Positions 50,490 to 62,745 of a stretch of DNA of 64,000 nt are shown one piece after another. This DNA comes from Camarhynchus parvulus (lineage: Eukaryota; Chordata; Aves; Passeriformes; Thraupidae), in assembly GCF_901933205.1 (NCBI RefSeq), contig NC_044572.1, positions 111,426,965 through 111,490,964 of the forward strand. The letters run 5' to 3'. How positions within the stretch are numbered: position 1 is the first letter of the stretch; every line of letters starts with the position of its first letter. Position numbers and translations under genes: made by a program. The notes under the pieces were generated by a model. That model was not told the DNA's origin. It searched no databases and worked only from the letters and a program-made list of their open reading frames with translations.

Positions 50490-51075
50490 GGTCTCAAAGC
50501 TGAAGGAACATGACTGCAAGAATGATCAGCTCCCAGCTGACCCTGAAATTTTGGAATCTCTTGCTCCAGATGGATCCCTACAAATCTATGGAGCCTCATG
50601 GGATCCATCCAGGAATCCTCAAAGAACTGGTGATGTCGTTGCAAAACTTCTCTTGATGATTTTTGGGCAGTCCTGGGAATCCAGAGATGTCCCAACTGAC
50701 TGGAAGCTGGTGAATCTCCCAGTTTTCAAAAGGGCAAGAGGAGGTCCCCAGAAATTACAGCCCTTTTAGTTTTACTTTAGTTCCTGGTAAAATTATGGAC
50801 GAGATTATTCTGGGAGATGCTGAAAGACAGCACAGTCATCGGTCGCAGCCAGCACAGCTTCATGAAGAAAAATTCTGCTTACCAAAGCTGATTTCCTTTT
50901 ATGACAAGACAACCCATCTGTCTGATCAAGGGAAGCCAGTTGATGTAATCTTTTTGGGTTTCAGTAAAACTTCCCTAGTGTCTCTCACAGTATCCTTCTG
51001 GATAAAATGTCCAGCCCAGAGCTAGATAAGCACATCACGGACGGGTGAGTAACTTGCTTACAGAGCAGATGCAAC
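50490..51075 (+). pseudogene. Dead CR1 reverse-transcriptase segment
   Basis: About 590 bp of the CR1 second ORF in sense, covering part of the reverse-transcriptase domain. It is recognisable in broken frames. The block DWKLVNLPVFKRARG lies at about 50700-50745. Further on are a KIMDEIILGDAERQ block (from about 50788) and a KPVDVIFLGFSKTS block that ends near 50974. This last block matches the place of the catalytic motif A neighbourhood, with the usual L-D-F aspartate replaced by glycine (LGF). Frameshifts and stops separate the blocks (for example the stop at about 50767), so it cannot be functional. The 3' part of the element is missing, making it an internal fragment. The copies at 48.3 and 49.3 kb face the same way but have their own 3' ends and are separate insertions. 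Confidence 0.88.
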
Positions 51076-52576
51076 CCTCTGGGAGCATCCTCATTGTGGT
51101 GGGTCCTAATATTGCCCCTTTTCTGTTATACAGCTTGTTACATATACCCACTGATGGTATGTTCTTCCCCACAAAGCCAAAGTGTGGGTCTCATGCCTAG
51201 CCACAGGGGACAAGTGCCATTATGAGCATCCCAGGCATTCCCAGAGGACTAACAGATCAGACCAAAAACTTACTGAAGAGCCAGGTCTTTGCCATGTAGG
51301 TGGTCAGATGAGGCACCCTTGGGTAGGTCATGACCCATGAATCACTTCTCCAGTTTCTCAGTAATATCTCTGGTTGCACCACAGGAAATCTTTACATTTG
51401 TAATGGCTACAAAATTGCTGCACTCTGTACCAAGTCTTAGGCAATGAACTGTAAAGGGCAGTTCTCAGCTGCTCCAGAAATTCATTGCAAGTAAAGCAAT
51501 GCACAAAACTCCAAGAGTAGAAATTATTAATAAAGACTATTATAATAAATTTGAACTTTTTTCTTATTCAATTACAAGAGTTGAATCCAATCACTGCATT
51601 GTAACAGATAGTTAACCCAGTTTTGTTCTTTAGCCAGAAACCAGAATGACAGCCTTTTTTTCTAAAAAAACCAGCTCTTTATAAATAAATAAATATAAAT
51701 TAATTATTAATTAACCCCTTGGCCATAGAACTCATTTCTTCTAAAGACTAGTTAATAACCTTCCTAGGACTATAAAAACAGACACGTATCACTAGTCAGT
51801 AACAAATTTGTTTAAATTTGTTTTGCTATTCTGGATGTAATTCTGAAGGTGTCAAAAGTACCCATCAGGTTAAGTTTATCTGTATTCCTCAGCCCACCAT
51901 CCCTACCTTTTTTTTTCCCCAAACTTTGTTTTTCCTTCTGTTTTTTCCCAAAAGTATTGTCTTAAAACCCCAAACTCCATTTTTATGCTAGGCAGTTCTT
52001 AACTGTTTATGGCATACAGGAAATCTCTATGTCAGAGTTAGGAAATTGCACTAAGTTATATCACGTTGAAGTTACTTTAACCAAGGAAAACCAGCTTCAA
52101 CAGGACCTCAAATTTAAAAGGCAGTGCTTATCCTGAGACCTGTCTGGCTTTAGTTATTGGTATGAAATATCTGTGCCATTTTAACATTACTTCAAAAAAG
52201 ATTAGGAAAATTAGGGGTTAAAAAAAACCCAGCTAACAATAAAACAAAATGCAAATGTTTGGTCTAATTTGTGCTTTATAGAGAACAATGAAATTTTTTT
52301 TAATATGAGGTAACAACAAGCTGCATCCCACTTTCTGTATACTGTATATAAATGATTTTTTTTAACCATACAAAGCTTGTGAGTAGAAGCGTAATTAAAA
52401 CCTTTCAGAAAATATTTCAAGCATGTAAGAAGAGGATTTTTGTATATGTCTCGTTAGAAACTGATGCATCTCTATTATTTAACTACAACGGGAATTAATT
52501 ATCCTGAGTTTATTGCAGTCAGGTATTCTGCATACATGGACCCATTTTGCTGGAGCACACTCCCACTGAAATTCAT
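51076..52576. other. Stretch with no gene recognised
   Basis: About 1.5 kb. The first 350 bp are GC-richer than what follows and may be old transposon sequence that I cannot name. AT-rich low complexity lies at about 51661-51715. Confidence 0.45.
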
Positions 52577-52755
52577 GGAATCATAGAAGGTCTTGGCTTG
52601 GAAGGGACCTTAAAGATCACCTTGTTCTAGCTACTGACTGCCCTGCCAGAGGCTAGGACACCAGCCACTAGGCCAAGTTGAGCAGAGACCCCATCCAACC
52701 TGGCCTTGAACAATTCCAGTGGTAGGGCATCCACAGCTTCTCTGGGTGAATCCAT
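52577..52755 (-). mobile_element. CR1 3' fragment, minus strand
   Basis: Antisense CR1 3' end: GGAATCATAGAAGGTC, GGAAGGGACCTTAAAGATCA, CATCCAACCTGGCCTTGAAC and CATCCACAGCTTCTCTGGG in order. About 180 bp long and 5'-truncated. Confidence 0.92.
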
Positions 52756-55700
52756 ACCAGAAGAGCCCAAAAAAAGACTGAGAGCAAAGCCTGGGGTTCC
52801 AGGAAACAATAAAGTATCTTCCTTACCCAGCCTCAGTATCATCTTTGCACTCAGGCAGTTCTCTTAAGAAATGCTAAGGAAAGTAGAGTTTTTTGGTTGG
52901 CAATTAATAATTTTGGAAATAACTACAAGTTCAGACGTTACTTAAATACTTCCCAAACAAAATCAAAACAGGAAACAGAAATTAATTTAATTGAAGATGA
53001 GGTTAACAAATTTTTTATATTAAAGTAAGACTGAGGTAAAATGTAATAGAGAATACAATGCAGTATGACAAGTTATTTATAGCCAGTCTGTTAAGAATTT
53101 TTATATGTTTTATAACCATTTTATTTACACCATCTTCATTCTCATCCTCAGAGATTATTTCCTCCTGAAACATCTCAGTAAGCAATAAACACATGATAAA
53201 TGAAAGTTACTGCAGTTGAAACTGTAGAAAAGTTGGTGCTTTAAAGAGCTGCCAGTCATGGTGAATAAGTTCAGACAACTTGGATTGATTAATGTTTCTG
53301 TCAGAAGAGACTATTCCAAGGTTTGCTTTGTCATCCAGCTGAGATCAGAAGTCACTCTATGGTCTTTTAAAATACAGTAGGATCAGTTGAAGTATGTCTA
53401 ATGTTGAAATGAAAACTAAAAGAGCCACTAGAGATTAAACCAATATTCTGAACGTGTACTGTCCTTGGAATCAGCAGGAATTATGCATGTGGAATTGGCA
53501 GAATAATTTAAATTATTTGCACAGTTTTCAAACTGACTGCAACAAATTATTAACATAAAATCATTAAAGGAGGCAAAGTGAAGTTGTAGTACCACTAAAA
53601 AGGTAACTTTTAGTTCAATTAACTTCATCAGAACATGATGTTTTCTGAAATACTCTAATCACCATGATTCAAAAGCTAGAAAATTAAGCAACAGATGTAC
53701 TAAATTAGAATGTAATGTAATGTAACTTACATACATGGCATACAAGAAAACTATATACCATATCTTTGTTAACTGACATATATTTTAAGGAATATTATTA
53801 TAGAAATTTTGCAATGTGTTTAAAAATATTTCAATCAGTGCAATACAACAGTATTTTATAGAAATCTAATTCATGAATACATTTTAAATTGTATTTTATT
53901 GCTGTATAAGATACTTTTATGAAGGATAAATCTGTTTCATAGAGCTTTTATTTTCAGTAGATAATTACTCAGATGGCTTTCAGCAACAGTACCTCTATCA
54001 CAATCAAATGATAATGTTTCTGCTCATACCAGGTACCTGGTCTGGCCGCAAATCTTACTAGAGTCAAACATAGTTCACAAATGATGAAAGAAGAGGTATG
54101 AAAAGGAAAAAAAAAACAAACAATAAAACACAAAACTTGTCCTATCCTCTCGATTTTGCCCCATTAAACCCTTTAGACTGCCCAGAAAATTCTCTTTTTC
54201 CCCTTTGATGACACTGCAGTAACAATAAAGACACCATAAATTAAATTCACCTTAGAGTGCATTCTTTGCACTTATTTGTATTTGCAAGCACCAGGAGATT
54301 TTATTGTCAACAAAAGAAAATTTTATATTTCACAAGACTAAAACAGATCTGCTAAAGCTTGAGAGGAATATTACTTGATGAATCTGCCAATTTCATAGTT
54401 CAGTTATTTGTCCTTTTTCAATTGCAGTAGATGTAATTTGTGTCCATGAAGTTCTGTGCAACTCTATTTCACTCTCCTTCCAATTTTCTTATTACTCTAA
54501 GCCTCAAAGTACTCTTTTTGCATATTCCCAATAGAACATGAAAAGTTACATATGCCTTTGAAAATTCAATGTTGTCAAACTAAACTTGATTATCTCAATT
54601 TTTTCACTGATATTTCAAAGACAGGTATTCTCCTAACACACAATAAATAAAAATGACAAATTTCATTAAGGTTTATCTTAAAAAAACTTTTATTTCCAAA
54701 ACAAAAGAGTCTTACATTGTTTCAGAAGTCAGAACACTTATAAAAACAATCTTTTCTGAACAAGAATATTGGTTCTGTGGTAGTCCATTTTACAGAGATC
54801 TAACAAGATTCATTATCCACAGGTCCAGTCTAACTAATATTTTTGTGCATTCACCTATAGCTTAAGAGCCGTAATAAAAACATAAGTACGAAACTTTCGT
54901 ATATAAAAAGTATGAATGATCACACAGATTTATTTCCACCTTGAATTTTATTGTCACAGAGAAAAAAGTTCTCTTCTTCAACAACCAGATCATGAACTAC
55001 AGAATAGGTGAGTTCAGTTCAGAAGCAACCATTGCAGCTCACTTTTATTAGCTGCGCTAAAGACTAGTAAGCATTGCAAGGGATGCTGTCAGCTAAGGAG
55101 GTTAATTGCACTGATAACAACCATCTTCTGAGGCTTCCTAACATAGATATATTTTCAAGTGCTTCTTGAAGTCTTACAAGGAGATGGTGAGATTGCTAAA
55201 ACTTGGCAACCAATATATAACCTCCTTTACTGGATAATTTGATCCCTATCTTTCTTGGTTTCTGCTTTCTTCAGCCCACTAAACTATTTCATTTCAACAT
55301 TAGACATATTTATGAATCACAAGCTCTTTAAATCCCACCGAATAACTAAAGGAGGACTTGTTTCAAAGCCTTATAGATGGCTCAAAAGGTGAAGCCTTGT
55401 AAATAACAGCCCTTCCAAAAGCTGATGCAGTAGCTGTGTAGTTTCACCCACTCAGAAGTGAGCAATCATATCCTTTGTGAATTGCTGTTCATTTTTAATA
55501 AAGGGCTGATATATATATAAGAGTGGGAAAACTTCTGATATGGTGCAAAGCTCAATAAGGCAAGCATGAAACTAAGTGCCATTAGCATGAAGTGGATGTG
55601 AAAACAGAAGAAATTCCAATTTTAGTGAAATGGCTGTGTAGGGAGATGTATCACATGACTTAGTGACTTTGCCAAGAAGTTGCACAAATTTTGGACCTGC

Positions 55701-55781
55701 AGCTGGAGTGCAGAATAGTTCATTTCTTTAGGAATAAACAATTTTAAGTTCAAAATAAACCCCAGGTATCAGCTGCTTTTA
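52756..55781. other. Unique AT-rich stretch
   Basis: About 3 kb without a gene or recognised repeat, apart from a short (TGTAA)3 at about 53710-53727. Confidence 0.6.
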
Positions 55782-56760
55782 TCACACCTACAGGTTGGGC
55801 AGAGAAGTGACTAAGAGCAGCCCTGCAAAGAAGGATTTAGGCATGATGGTTGGTGGAAATCTCTACATGAGCCAGCAGTATGAGCTCACAACCCAGAAAG
55901 TCAAGGGGATTCTTGTTGTCACCTTATTGCAAAGCTCCCATACTTTCTTGGTAATTTCTCATGGGCACCTCCTCACAGCACTGGCTCCTTGCTCCTCACA
56001 GCACAACCAACAAACTCCATCTCTCTCCTCACCTACCTAACGCACTCTTTTGTAGCACTCTTCTTCTTATTGGACACAGCTGTGGCCTATTAGGGGCAGA
56101 TCTGTTCCTAATCTTTGGTGATTAGTACAGCTGCAATTCCTCAGGTGTGAGACTACCTTGTGCACTATTCTCTTACATTCTGTCCCTCCACAAATCCTGG
56201 CGTACATCCAAAGAAGTGTTGAAGGATGTGATTCTTTCGTTCTACTCTGTTCTTGTGAGACCCCACCTGGAGTGTTGCATTCTGTTCTGGTGTCCCCAGA
56301 AGAAGGACATGGAACTGTTGGAGCAAGTCCAGAGGAAGGTCAAAACATTGATTAGAGGACCAGAGCACCACTCTTAACAAAGGTTAAGAATATTGGGGCT
56401 GTTCAACCTGGAGAAGAAAAATTTGTGTGCATACCTCACAGCAGCTTTCCAGTGTCTGAAAAGGTCCTACAGAGAAGCCAGAGAGGGACTTCTCTTCAGG
56501 AACTGTAGCAATAGGACAAGGAGTAATGGGTATAATCTGAAAGAAGACAAGTTTAGGGTGGATATTAGGAAAAAATTCTTTACTGTGAAGGTGATGAGAA
56601 ACTGGAACCAGTTTCCCAGGGAGGATGTGAATGCCCCAACCCTGGCAATATTCAAGGCCTTAAGCAACCTGGTCTAGGGGAATGTGTCCCTGCCTTTGTC
56701 ACACCAGGTTGGGATAAAATGATTTTTAAGATTCCTTCCAGCCCTTAACATTCTATGATC
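55782..56760 (+). mobile_element. CR1 copy split by a later LTR
   Basis: A sense CR1 running from the end of its second ORF (CACCTACAGGTTGGGCAG, ATGAGCCAGCAGTATGAGC) to its 3' end (CCTTCCAGCCCTTAACATTC). The CR1 text stops at about 55913, in the middle of a well-known block, and picks up at 56193 with CTGGCGTACATCC. The 279 bp between are a foreign insertion (separate entry). Without it the CR1 is about 700 bp and 5'-truncated. Typical phrases after the insert include GTGAGACCCCACCTGGAGTG and CAGTTTCCCAGGGAGG. The coding frame is broken. Confidence 0.94.
55914..56192 (-). mobile_element. Solo LTR nested in CR1, minus strand
   Basis: A 279-bp insertion with TG...CA ends inside a CR1. The flanks GATTCT (55908-55913) and AATCCT (56193-56198) match at 4 of 6 bases. 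They also fit the CR1 text expected there, so they look like a target duplication that has since mutated. On the minus strand it starts TGTGGAGGGACAGAATG, has a decayed TATA box (CTACAAAA at 56048-56055) and an AATAAG signal at 55923-55928, and ends GTGACAACA. I recognise it from memory as a songbird LTR. It has no interior, so it is solo. The orientation is opposite to its CR1 host. Confidence 0.75.
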
Positions 56761-58969
56761 TAGACTAGATAAAAGTGTTTTTCAAAGGATTTGGAAACAC
56801 AGAGAGTAGGTGAAAATTCTTCTGATGGGATTTATGCTTGAGAGATAATGAGAGATTTAAGCTTGAAAGGTGTTCTGATTTGGTTTTCTTTTGTATTGAT
56901 TATATTTTTTAAAAGGCAAGTAAGCCCATGCTTTCTTGCTTTCAAGTGTTTCCTCACTTGAAGTGATCTCTTTAGCATGCCTGACTTTTCACAGTCATTA
57001 TACTGCTCATTTTACACTTTTCCTTTGCTTTGCAGTCTGTAATTAAGACAAGGCAAAAAGCCAGTAAATGATATTGGATTCTTTTCATAAACTATGGATT
57101 TTTCTCTAGTGCTGCATATTTATCTAGCTCCTACTCACCCATTTACTGTAGGTGTTTTTTCCCGTGCTCTGTGTATGGGAAGGAAATCATCTGTATTTAT
57201 CAAAATCTGTCTAATTCTTATCTTCAGACACTATTTACAGTTTCATAAAGAGGTTCACTGCAGTGACAACCTTTACTCTTCTTTATGCAGCAACTGTACA
57301 CAGACAAATCATGCTCATCATAAGATGAGCCTAACAACTTCAAGAGTATTCATATGACTGAGATTAAAAGAATTCATATTTGTCTGTAAGTAGATACAAA
57401 TCATTGTTCTTGTAATGAAATATCCATACAACTACAATAAACTAATTTTATGGAGGAATGTGTCTCCTTCCCTGCCTTTTTAACCAAAAAGGTGTTTACT
57501 ATTCCATTAACTGTTGGTCCAAGAACATTATGCAGCCATTAAAAACCTACACCTCAGACATGTTTCTAATGGGCCTGTATTTATAGACAATAAGTAGGGC
57601 CAGTGTTTTGTCACAGTAAATTATACATGAAAGAGTCTAGCCATGGGAGAAAGAAAAGGCAAGTGTCACAAATTGCTACTAAAACTGCCAAAGCTCACAG
57701 CCTGCGTTTTAATCAAGGCATACTTTATTTCATTATAAAAATCAAGTAAAAATGTTTAACGAAATGTTTTAAAAAATTAAACTGCTGCTATAAATGACTT
57801 TTGGCATGCAGATGGGACAAAAGAACAGCTTTTTACTTCACCTTTGCCAGAGAAGACCATGTTTTAAGCTAACAGTACTCAACAACTTGCAATCCAACTT
57901 GAGTAAAACAGTCCCTGAGAGCTAGCAAATTATATTGTATTTCAGATAAGGTTTGTCAACAAAAATAAATTAAGTGTAGAAATATTGATGTTCCACTTTT
58001 CTGCAAGTATGCACAAGATGTCTCTGCTATTCAAGATGGTCAGTTTTCAAATGTGCACAAACCCACATATTTTTGAATTATTTCTGAATAGAGAGAGCAC
58101 AAATGCTCCAGAAAAATTCTACTGCCATTACAGGCATGAAGGTTTTTTTTTAGAATAGATGCTAATACGCAGTTTTGTTAGTTCTGCAGCAGAAACCATC
58201 AGAATCCACTGAAATTAACAGCCTTTCCCTGACCTGTAGAAACGTTGAATTTAGCTCTTATATTTGACCTTGGCCTTGCAGTCAGGCCCACCAACCTCCC
58301 TTCCTTCAGTATGTGGAACAATAAAGTAGACTGGTGCAGAAGAAACAAAAATGACAGATGTTACCAATACACTACTACAGTCCTCTTCCCTGGAATAACT
58401 CATCCTGCTTTTTGATGCTTGTGAAAGTCAGTTTATGGCTTGAACTGACATCCTTAAAATGGCATAGATATAAAATGTTACTACTAGTGATGAAAGTAAG
58501 TCTTTCTATCCTCCTGAGGCAGTATGAGTAATCTGCAGAACCTCAGCTTACTAGATCTCACCATTAAGGCAGAAGAGTTGTCACTCTACCACTTTGGAAA
58601 TATTACAAGGCTGTAACCTGCCAAGAATAAGCCACTAAGGAGTTGAGAGTAACACACAAAGATTGAAAGATGCATTTCTTGCACTGTGTTAACACAGTTC
58701 ATAAAGAATCGTCATTTAGTCCACATGCCAATTGTAAGGGGCAATTACATACAGCTCCTGTTCCTAGTTCCTCTAGGAGTTGTCAAACACGAGTCTCTTC
58801 TCCATTGCATGGTAAGGCAAACCTTGCCATCTGTCAACTGCACTGTCTTCTTTCCATTCCACTTCAGTGTGGTTTTTTCTGTGCCACTGATTTGCACTGA
58901 TTTTTTTTTCTTCTGGTACTGCTTCTTACCTCATTTGCAAAAGGGGCAAATCAGCCTCAGTCAAGGTAT
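56761..58969. other. Unique AT-rich stretch
   Basis: About 2.2 kb, no gene or transposon recognised. A 130-codon plus-strand frame (58686-59078) ends in the CR1 tail and has no known domain. Confidence 0.55.
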
Positions 58970-59039
58970 GTCAGTGATCCTTGTGGGTCCCTTCCAGCTT
59001 AGCAGATGCTGTGGTTCTGTGATTCTGTGGTTCTGTGAT
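58970..59039 (+). mobile_element. CR1 3' tail, plus strand
   Basis: Only the last 70 bp of a CR1: CAGTGATCCTTGTGGGTCCC, CTTCCAGCTTAG and a tail of about four 8-bp units mixing TTCTGTGG and TTCTGTGA. It is closely like the tail at 27100-27188. Confidence 0.88.
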
Positions 59040-62000
59040 ATGACAAACATTCCTTTTTACTTTTACTTTATATACTAAGAACTGTATTGACCTTGGAACT
59101 TCAGGAAATGTGTGGGAAAATCTGGCCAACTTAAAACCTAAACTGGAGAAGAATTTCCATCATCTTTCAGGGACATGTTCAGGGTCAAGTTATTTAGACT
59201 TTGCTCTAATACTACTTTTAAGGTTCCTGTATGTTTGAACTGATATACTAGTTGACCATACAGAAATACCTAGTCTGTAAGAGTGAAATTTCACTGGAAA
59301 AATTTCAACAGTTCCTGGATGACTTAAATTGAAAACCTTAATTGACCTCAGAGTTCCTTAAGGAAAATAACATTTATTAATATTACCAAGATTTGTGATG
59401 AAGTATTTAGTTCCAGAACCTTAAATAGAGGTTTTGGTTTTTTCCCCTCAGACCGCAAAATCTGTCCTTCAGTAGCAGAGGCACCCAGGTTGGTTCAGCA
59501 AGCATATAAGAGGGAGAAAAAAGAAATGGAAAAAAAAGTTCCTGCTGAACATGTGCTCAGAGTAGAACTGCAGAGCAAGATCTTTGTTGTAGGTTCTCCA
59601 AGCTACTTGGAAAACAAGGGAGAAAGTTGACAGCTTAATTTTCCAGACATTGGTCTCAATTCTCATCATACTGTAAGAGAAAGGAAGCCTTACCCCACTT
59701 TTCCCTATGCAGTCAATTGAAATGTTCCTGGAAAGGGGCATAAATGAGTGTGCAAATCCCTGTGCTACTGAAATAAACCACTGGGCAGTTGTGCCAGGAA
59801 GGGATAAAAAAGCTTTTGGCACAGCCTCCTCCTCCAGTTTCTTCACTGTGGGCAAGTAAGGACCTTAAAAATTTCAGTGTCCTGCTGCAGCTAATTAAGT
59901 ACACCAGTACATTTTCCAAAATGATGTTTTCAGTTATGTTATGCCTACATTTTCAGTGAAAACCTTGCTTGCTGTCCATGATACTTCAGGGTTATCATCT
60001 AAAGTCTCCTTAGAGGCATTTTCTTGTTGAAGTCAAAGAAAATATAGTTCACTGAGAATTCAGCAGAGAGTGAGACAACATCGAGTCTTGAATTATGAGT
60101 ATTTTGATACCAGAGGAAGTTATTTTAACTTCACTTGATTTTTTTTTCAAATATATTTCCACTTTGAATTTTTTGTGCATGTGTACACGTATATGTGTGT
60201 TTGTACATGCAGAGACACTTGTTTTTCCCTATGTTAACTCAAACTGTACAATGTGGGAAAATAAAGATGGATTAAATTATTATTCAAGGGTTTTAATCCC
60301 TTTTAAATTCTGATACTGCATAGAGTCATCCAGAACAAACCTCATCGGTGAGTTATTCACATGATGCATGCAACACTGTTTTGGTTTATTCTACTTATAA
60401 CAAAAGTTATGAAGAACAGAATATACAAAAGAAACATTACAATAGAGATTGGAAAAGTTTTTCAAGGGGATTGCCATATATTTGTACCCATTAACTATAA
60501 ACTGAAATTGGAATGAATTATGTTTATAGCTGCCTTTGCAGGTCACAATGCAAGTATTTAAGTGAGTTATTATTGTCACTCTCCTGATTTAAACTGACAA
60601 TTAGTTTCCTAACAAGCCATTAAACATTTATCAACCAACAGAAATACAACAGTTATTATGCACAGTAGTTCATCTTCTACTGGATGGGCTGGAACAGCAA
60701 TTTTGAACTTATTATTTTTCTTTACTTGAAGAGTAAAATAAATAAAATCATGTAGCAAAATCTTACAAGGCATTATTACAATGGAAATTGTTACAGGGAA
60801 ATTAATGACAGAATTATTATATAAAAGTTTCAATCTCATTCATGTACCCATTCAGTCAGTCTGACCCTCTGTATTTCAATTTTTTTGAGTCAGATGCTAA
60901 AGTTGTGCCCTGTACTGACACTCAGTTGAAATAAACAGCCTAGAAGTCCCAGCTGTACAGGTAGATAATTGTTCATCAGTGTCATGAACAAACTACTTCA
61001 TACAGGGTGACTGACTTCAAAATACTGAATCCCCATCTGGTGAGACCTAATGAGCGATGGAAAGGTTTGAAAGTAATGAAGCAAGTCTCTTTTTGGCAGA
61101 TGTTACTTGACAGCTTCATCTTGGGATTCTAGCAGCACTCCTGACGGCTCATATTAAAATATTCTTGAAGATATCATGATGAAACTTGTGGAAAAGAGAG
61201 GATCCTTTTCTCTTCAAGGGGCTGCATTTTGTGTCGCTACTCTTATATCTAATCCACTTAGTAAATTTTGATTTCAAGAGACTGTTCAAAGTTCATTGAA
61301 CTGTGTTTTTTCAAATGCTTTAGCTCATGCTTTAGCTCACATGCTGCAGGCTGAATCCCTGCTGAAGATAAAATTGACCTAACAGGCACGTCAAGGTGTT
61401 TGTTTTTATTTTTCCCCCAAATGCAAGAGGGAAAGAACATGATTCTGGGTCACTGCTCTTCACATGCATCTTGTGGCATACACAGGGTCCCCAGTGAGCT
61501 CCACAAAGCTCTGTTCTCTCTACATCCTCTTCAGCAGGTCTTCACTCTTCCGGGGGAAAACAATCCTGATACTGCTACTTGAATTGCACACATAGAATAT
61601 ACACATAGAGAAAAAAGTCAACATTAATAGTTTTGCTTGTTATATGATGAGTAGCAGATGAATACTAAGTTCCTAGATTGATCGAAACTCTTAGAGGATC
61701 TGAAGTGGAATCTAAGATAGAAGCAGTCTAAGCTGTAAGACTTCTAGAAGAGGTCTTGTCCTTGGTGGTAATGCAAAAGCAATGAGAAGGAAACACTGCT
61801 GGAGGCCAGGGACATTTGGAAGCTGTAAAATTTCCTATTTTAAAAAGCAGAACTTTATATTTACTTAGAGTAACTGTGGTGTTAACTCATTCTACACCTG
61901 TTCCGAGGCTTTTTGGTGTAATACCCAATGCAAATTCAAGAACTCTTGATGAGAGGAACCACTCAAGTATTTCCAGGTCCCTCATACCTAAATACCTTTT

Positions 62001-62387
62001 CTTTATAATGGAATTTGCCAGCTACCTTTATATATTATAGCTAAAGGATTTTTTGTTCCTAGAAGAGGCATTTATTTTTACTTTAGGAACCTTACATAAT
62101 TCCTCCTACTACTGATCACTGAGCAGTTCTGTTCTGTTCTTTTTGCTTACTAGCTGGTCTTCGAGGGCCTGGTTTTTTCTATCTATTTACACAATATCCT
62201 ATAAAATTGCAGTTATCCACTTCTCTAAGAAATTTGAAAATTGTTTTACACATATTCTAAAGGAGATTATTCATTATTTTTACTTTTTATAAAGAGCAGT
62301 TTTGTGTTTCACTGTAATGCAAGACGCACAAAATTAGCAAAATAAATATTAGCTTTGTAAGCTTTAGAAGTGGTTACACTCCTGAAT
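59040..62387. other. Unique AT-rich stretch
   Basis: About 3.3 kb. A 128-codon minus-strand frame (59469-59855) has no recognisable domain, and its length is within chance expectation. No transposon was recognised. Confidence 0.55.
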
Positions 62388-62502
62388 GTGGATGTGGCAC
62401 TTGGGGATAAGGTTTACTGGTGAGTACAGTGGTGCTTTGTTCATAGTTGGACTCAATAATCTCAAAGTCTTTTTCAACCTGAATAATTCTATGATTCTGT
62501 GA
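62388..62502 (+). mobile_element. CR1 3' tail, plus strand
   Basis: GTGGATGTGGCACTTGGGG, AGTTGGACTCAATAATCTC, AAAGTCTTTTTCAACCTG and two ATTCTATG/ATTCTGTG units. About 115 bp, heavily 5'-truncated. Confidence 0.92.
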
Positions 62503-62610
62503 GACACCAGGAAAGTGAATTGCTAAACCAAAGTCTCTCAACAATCTGGTCTGCATAAATACATCATTTACATGCTATTATATTAATTAAAACAAAGACA
62601 TGAAACTGTG

Positions 62611-62745
62611 TCAGAGGAGGTTTAGGTTAGGTATTAGAAAGAGCTTCTTCACCCAGACGGTGGCTGGGCACTGAAACAGGTTTCCTTGGGAAGTGGTCAC
62701 GTATCAATATCATCAAGTTCATGGAAGTTCTCTTGGATAGTTTAG
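62611..62745 (+). mobile_element. CR1 internal fragment, plus strand
   Basis: CAGAGGAGGTTTAGGTTAGG, AGAGCTTCTTCACCCAGACG and TTGGGAAGTGGTCACG in CR1 order. This part normally lies upstream of a 3' tail, yet it sits 109 bp downstream of one, so the two pieces come from different insertions. Confidence 0.87.

Noticed and set aside
50551..51025. Two plus-strand open frames that look protein-like
   Set aside because: They are decayed reverse-transcriptase parts of a CR1 and are not host genes.
59469..59855. 128-codon minus-strand frame
   Set aside because: No recognisable domain, a phenylalanine-rich low-complexity end, and a length within chance.
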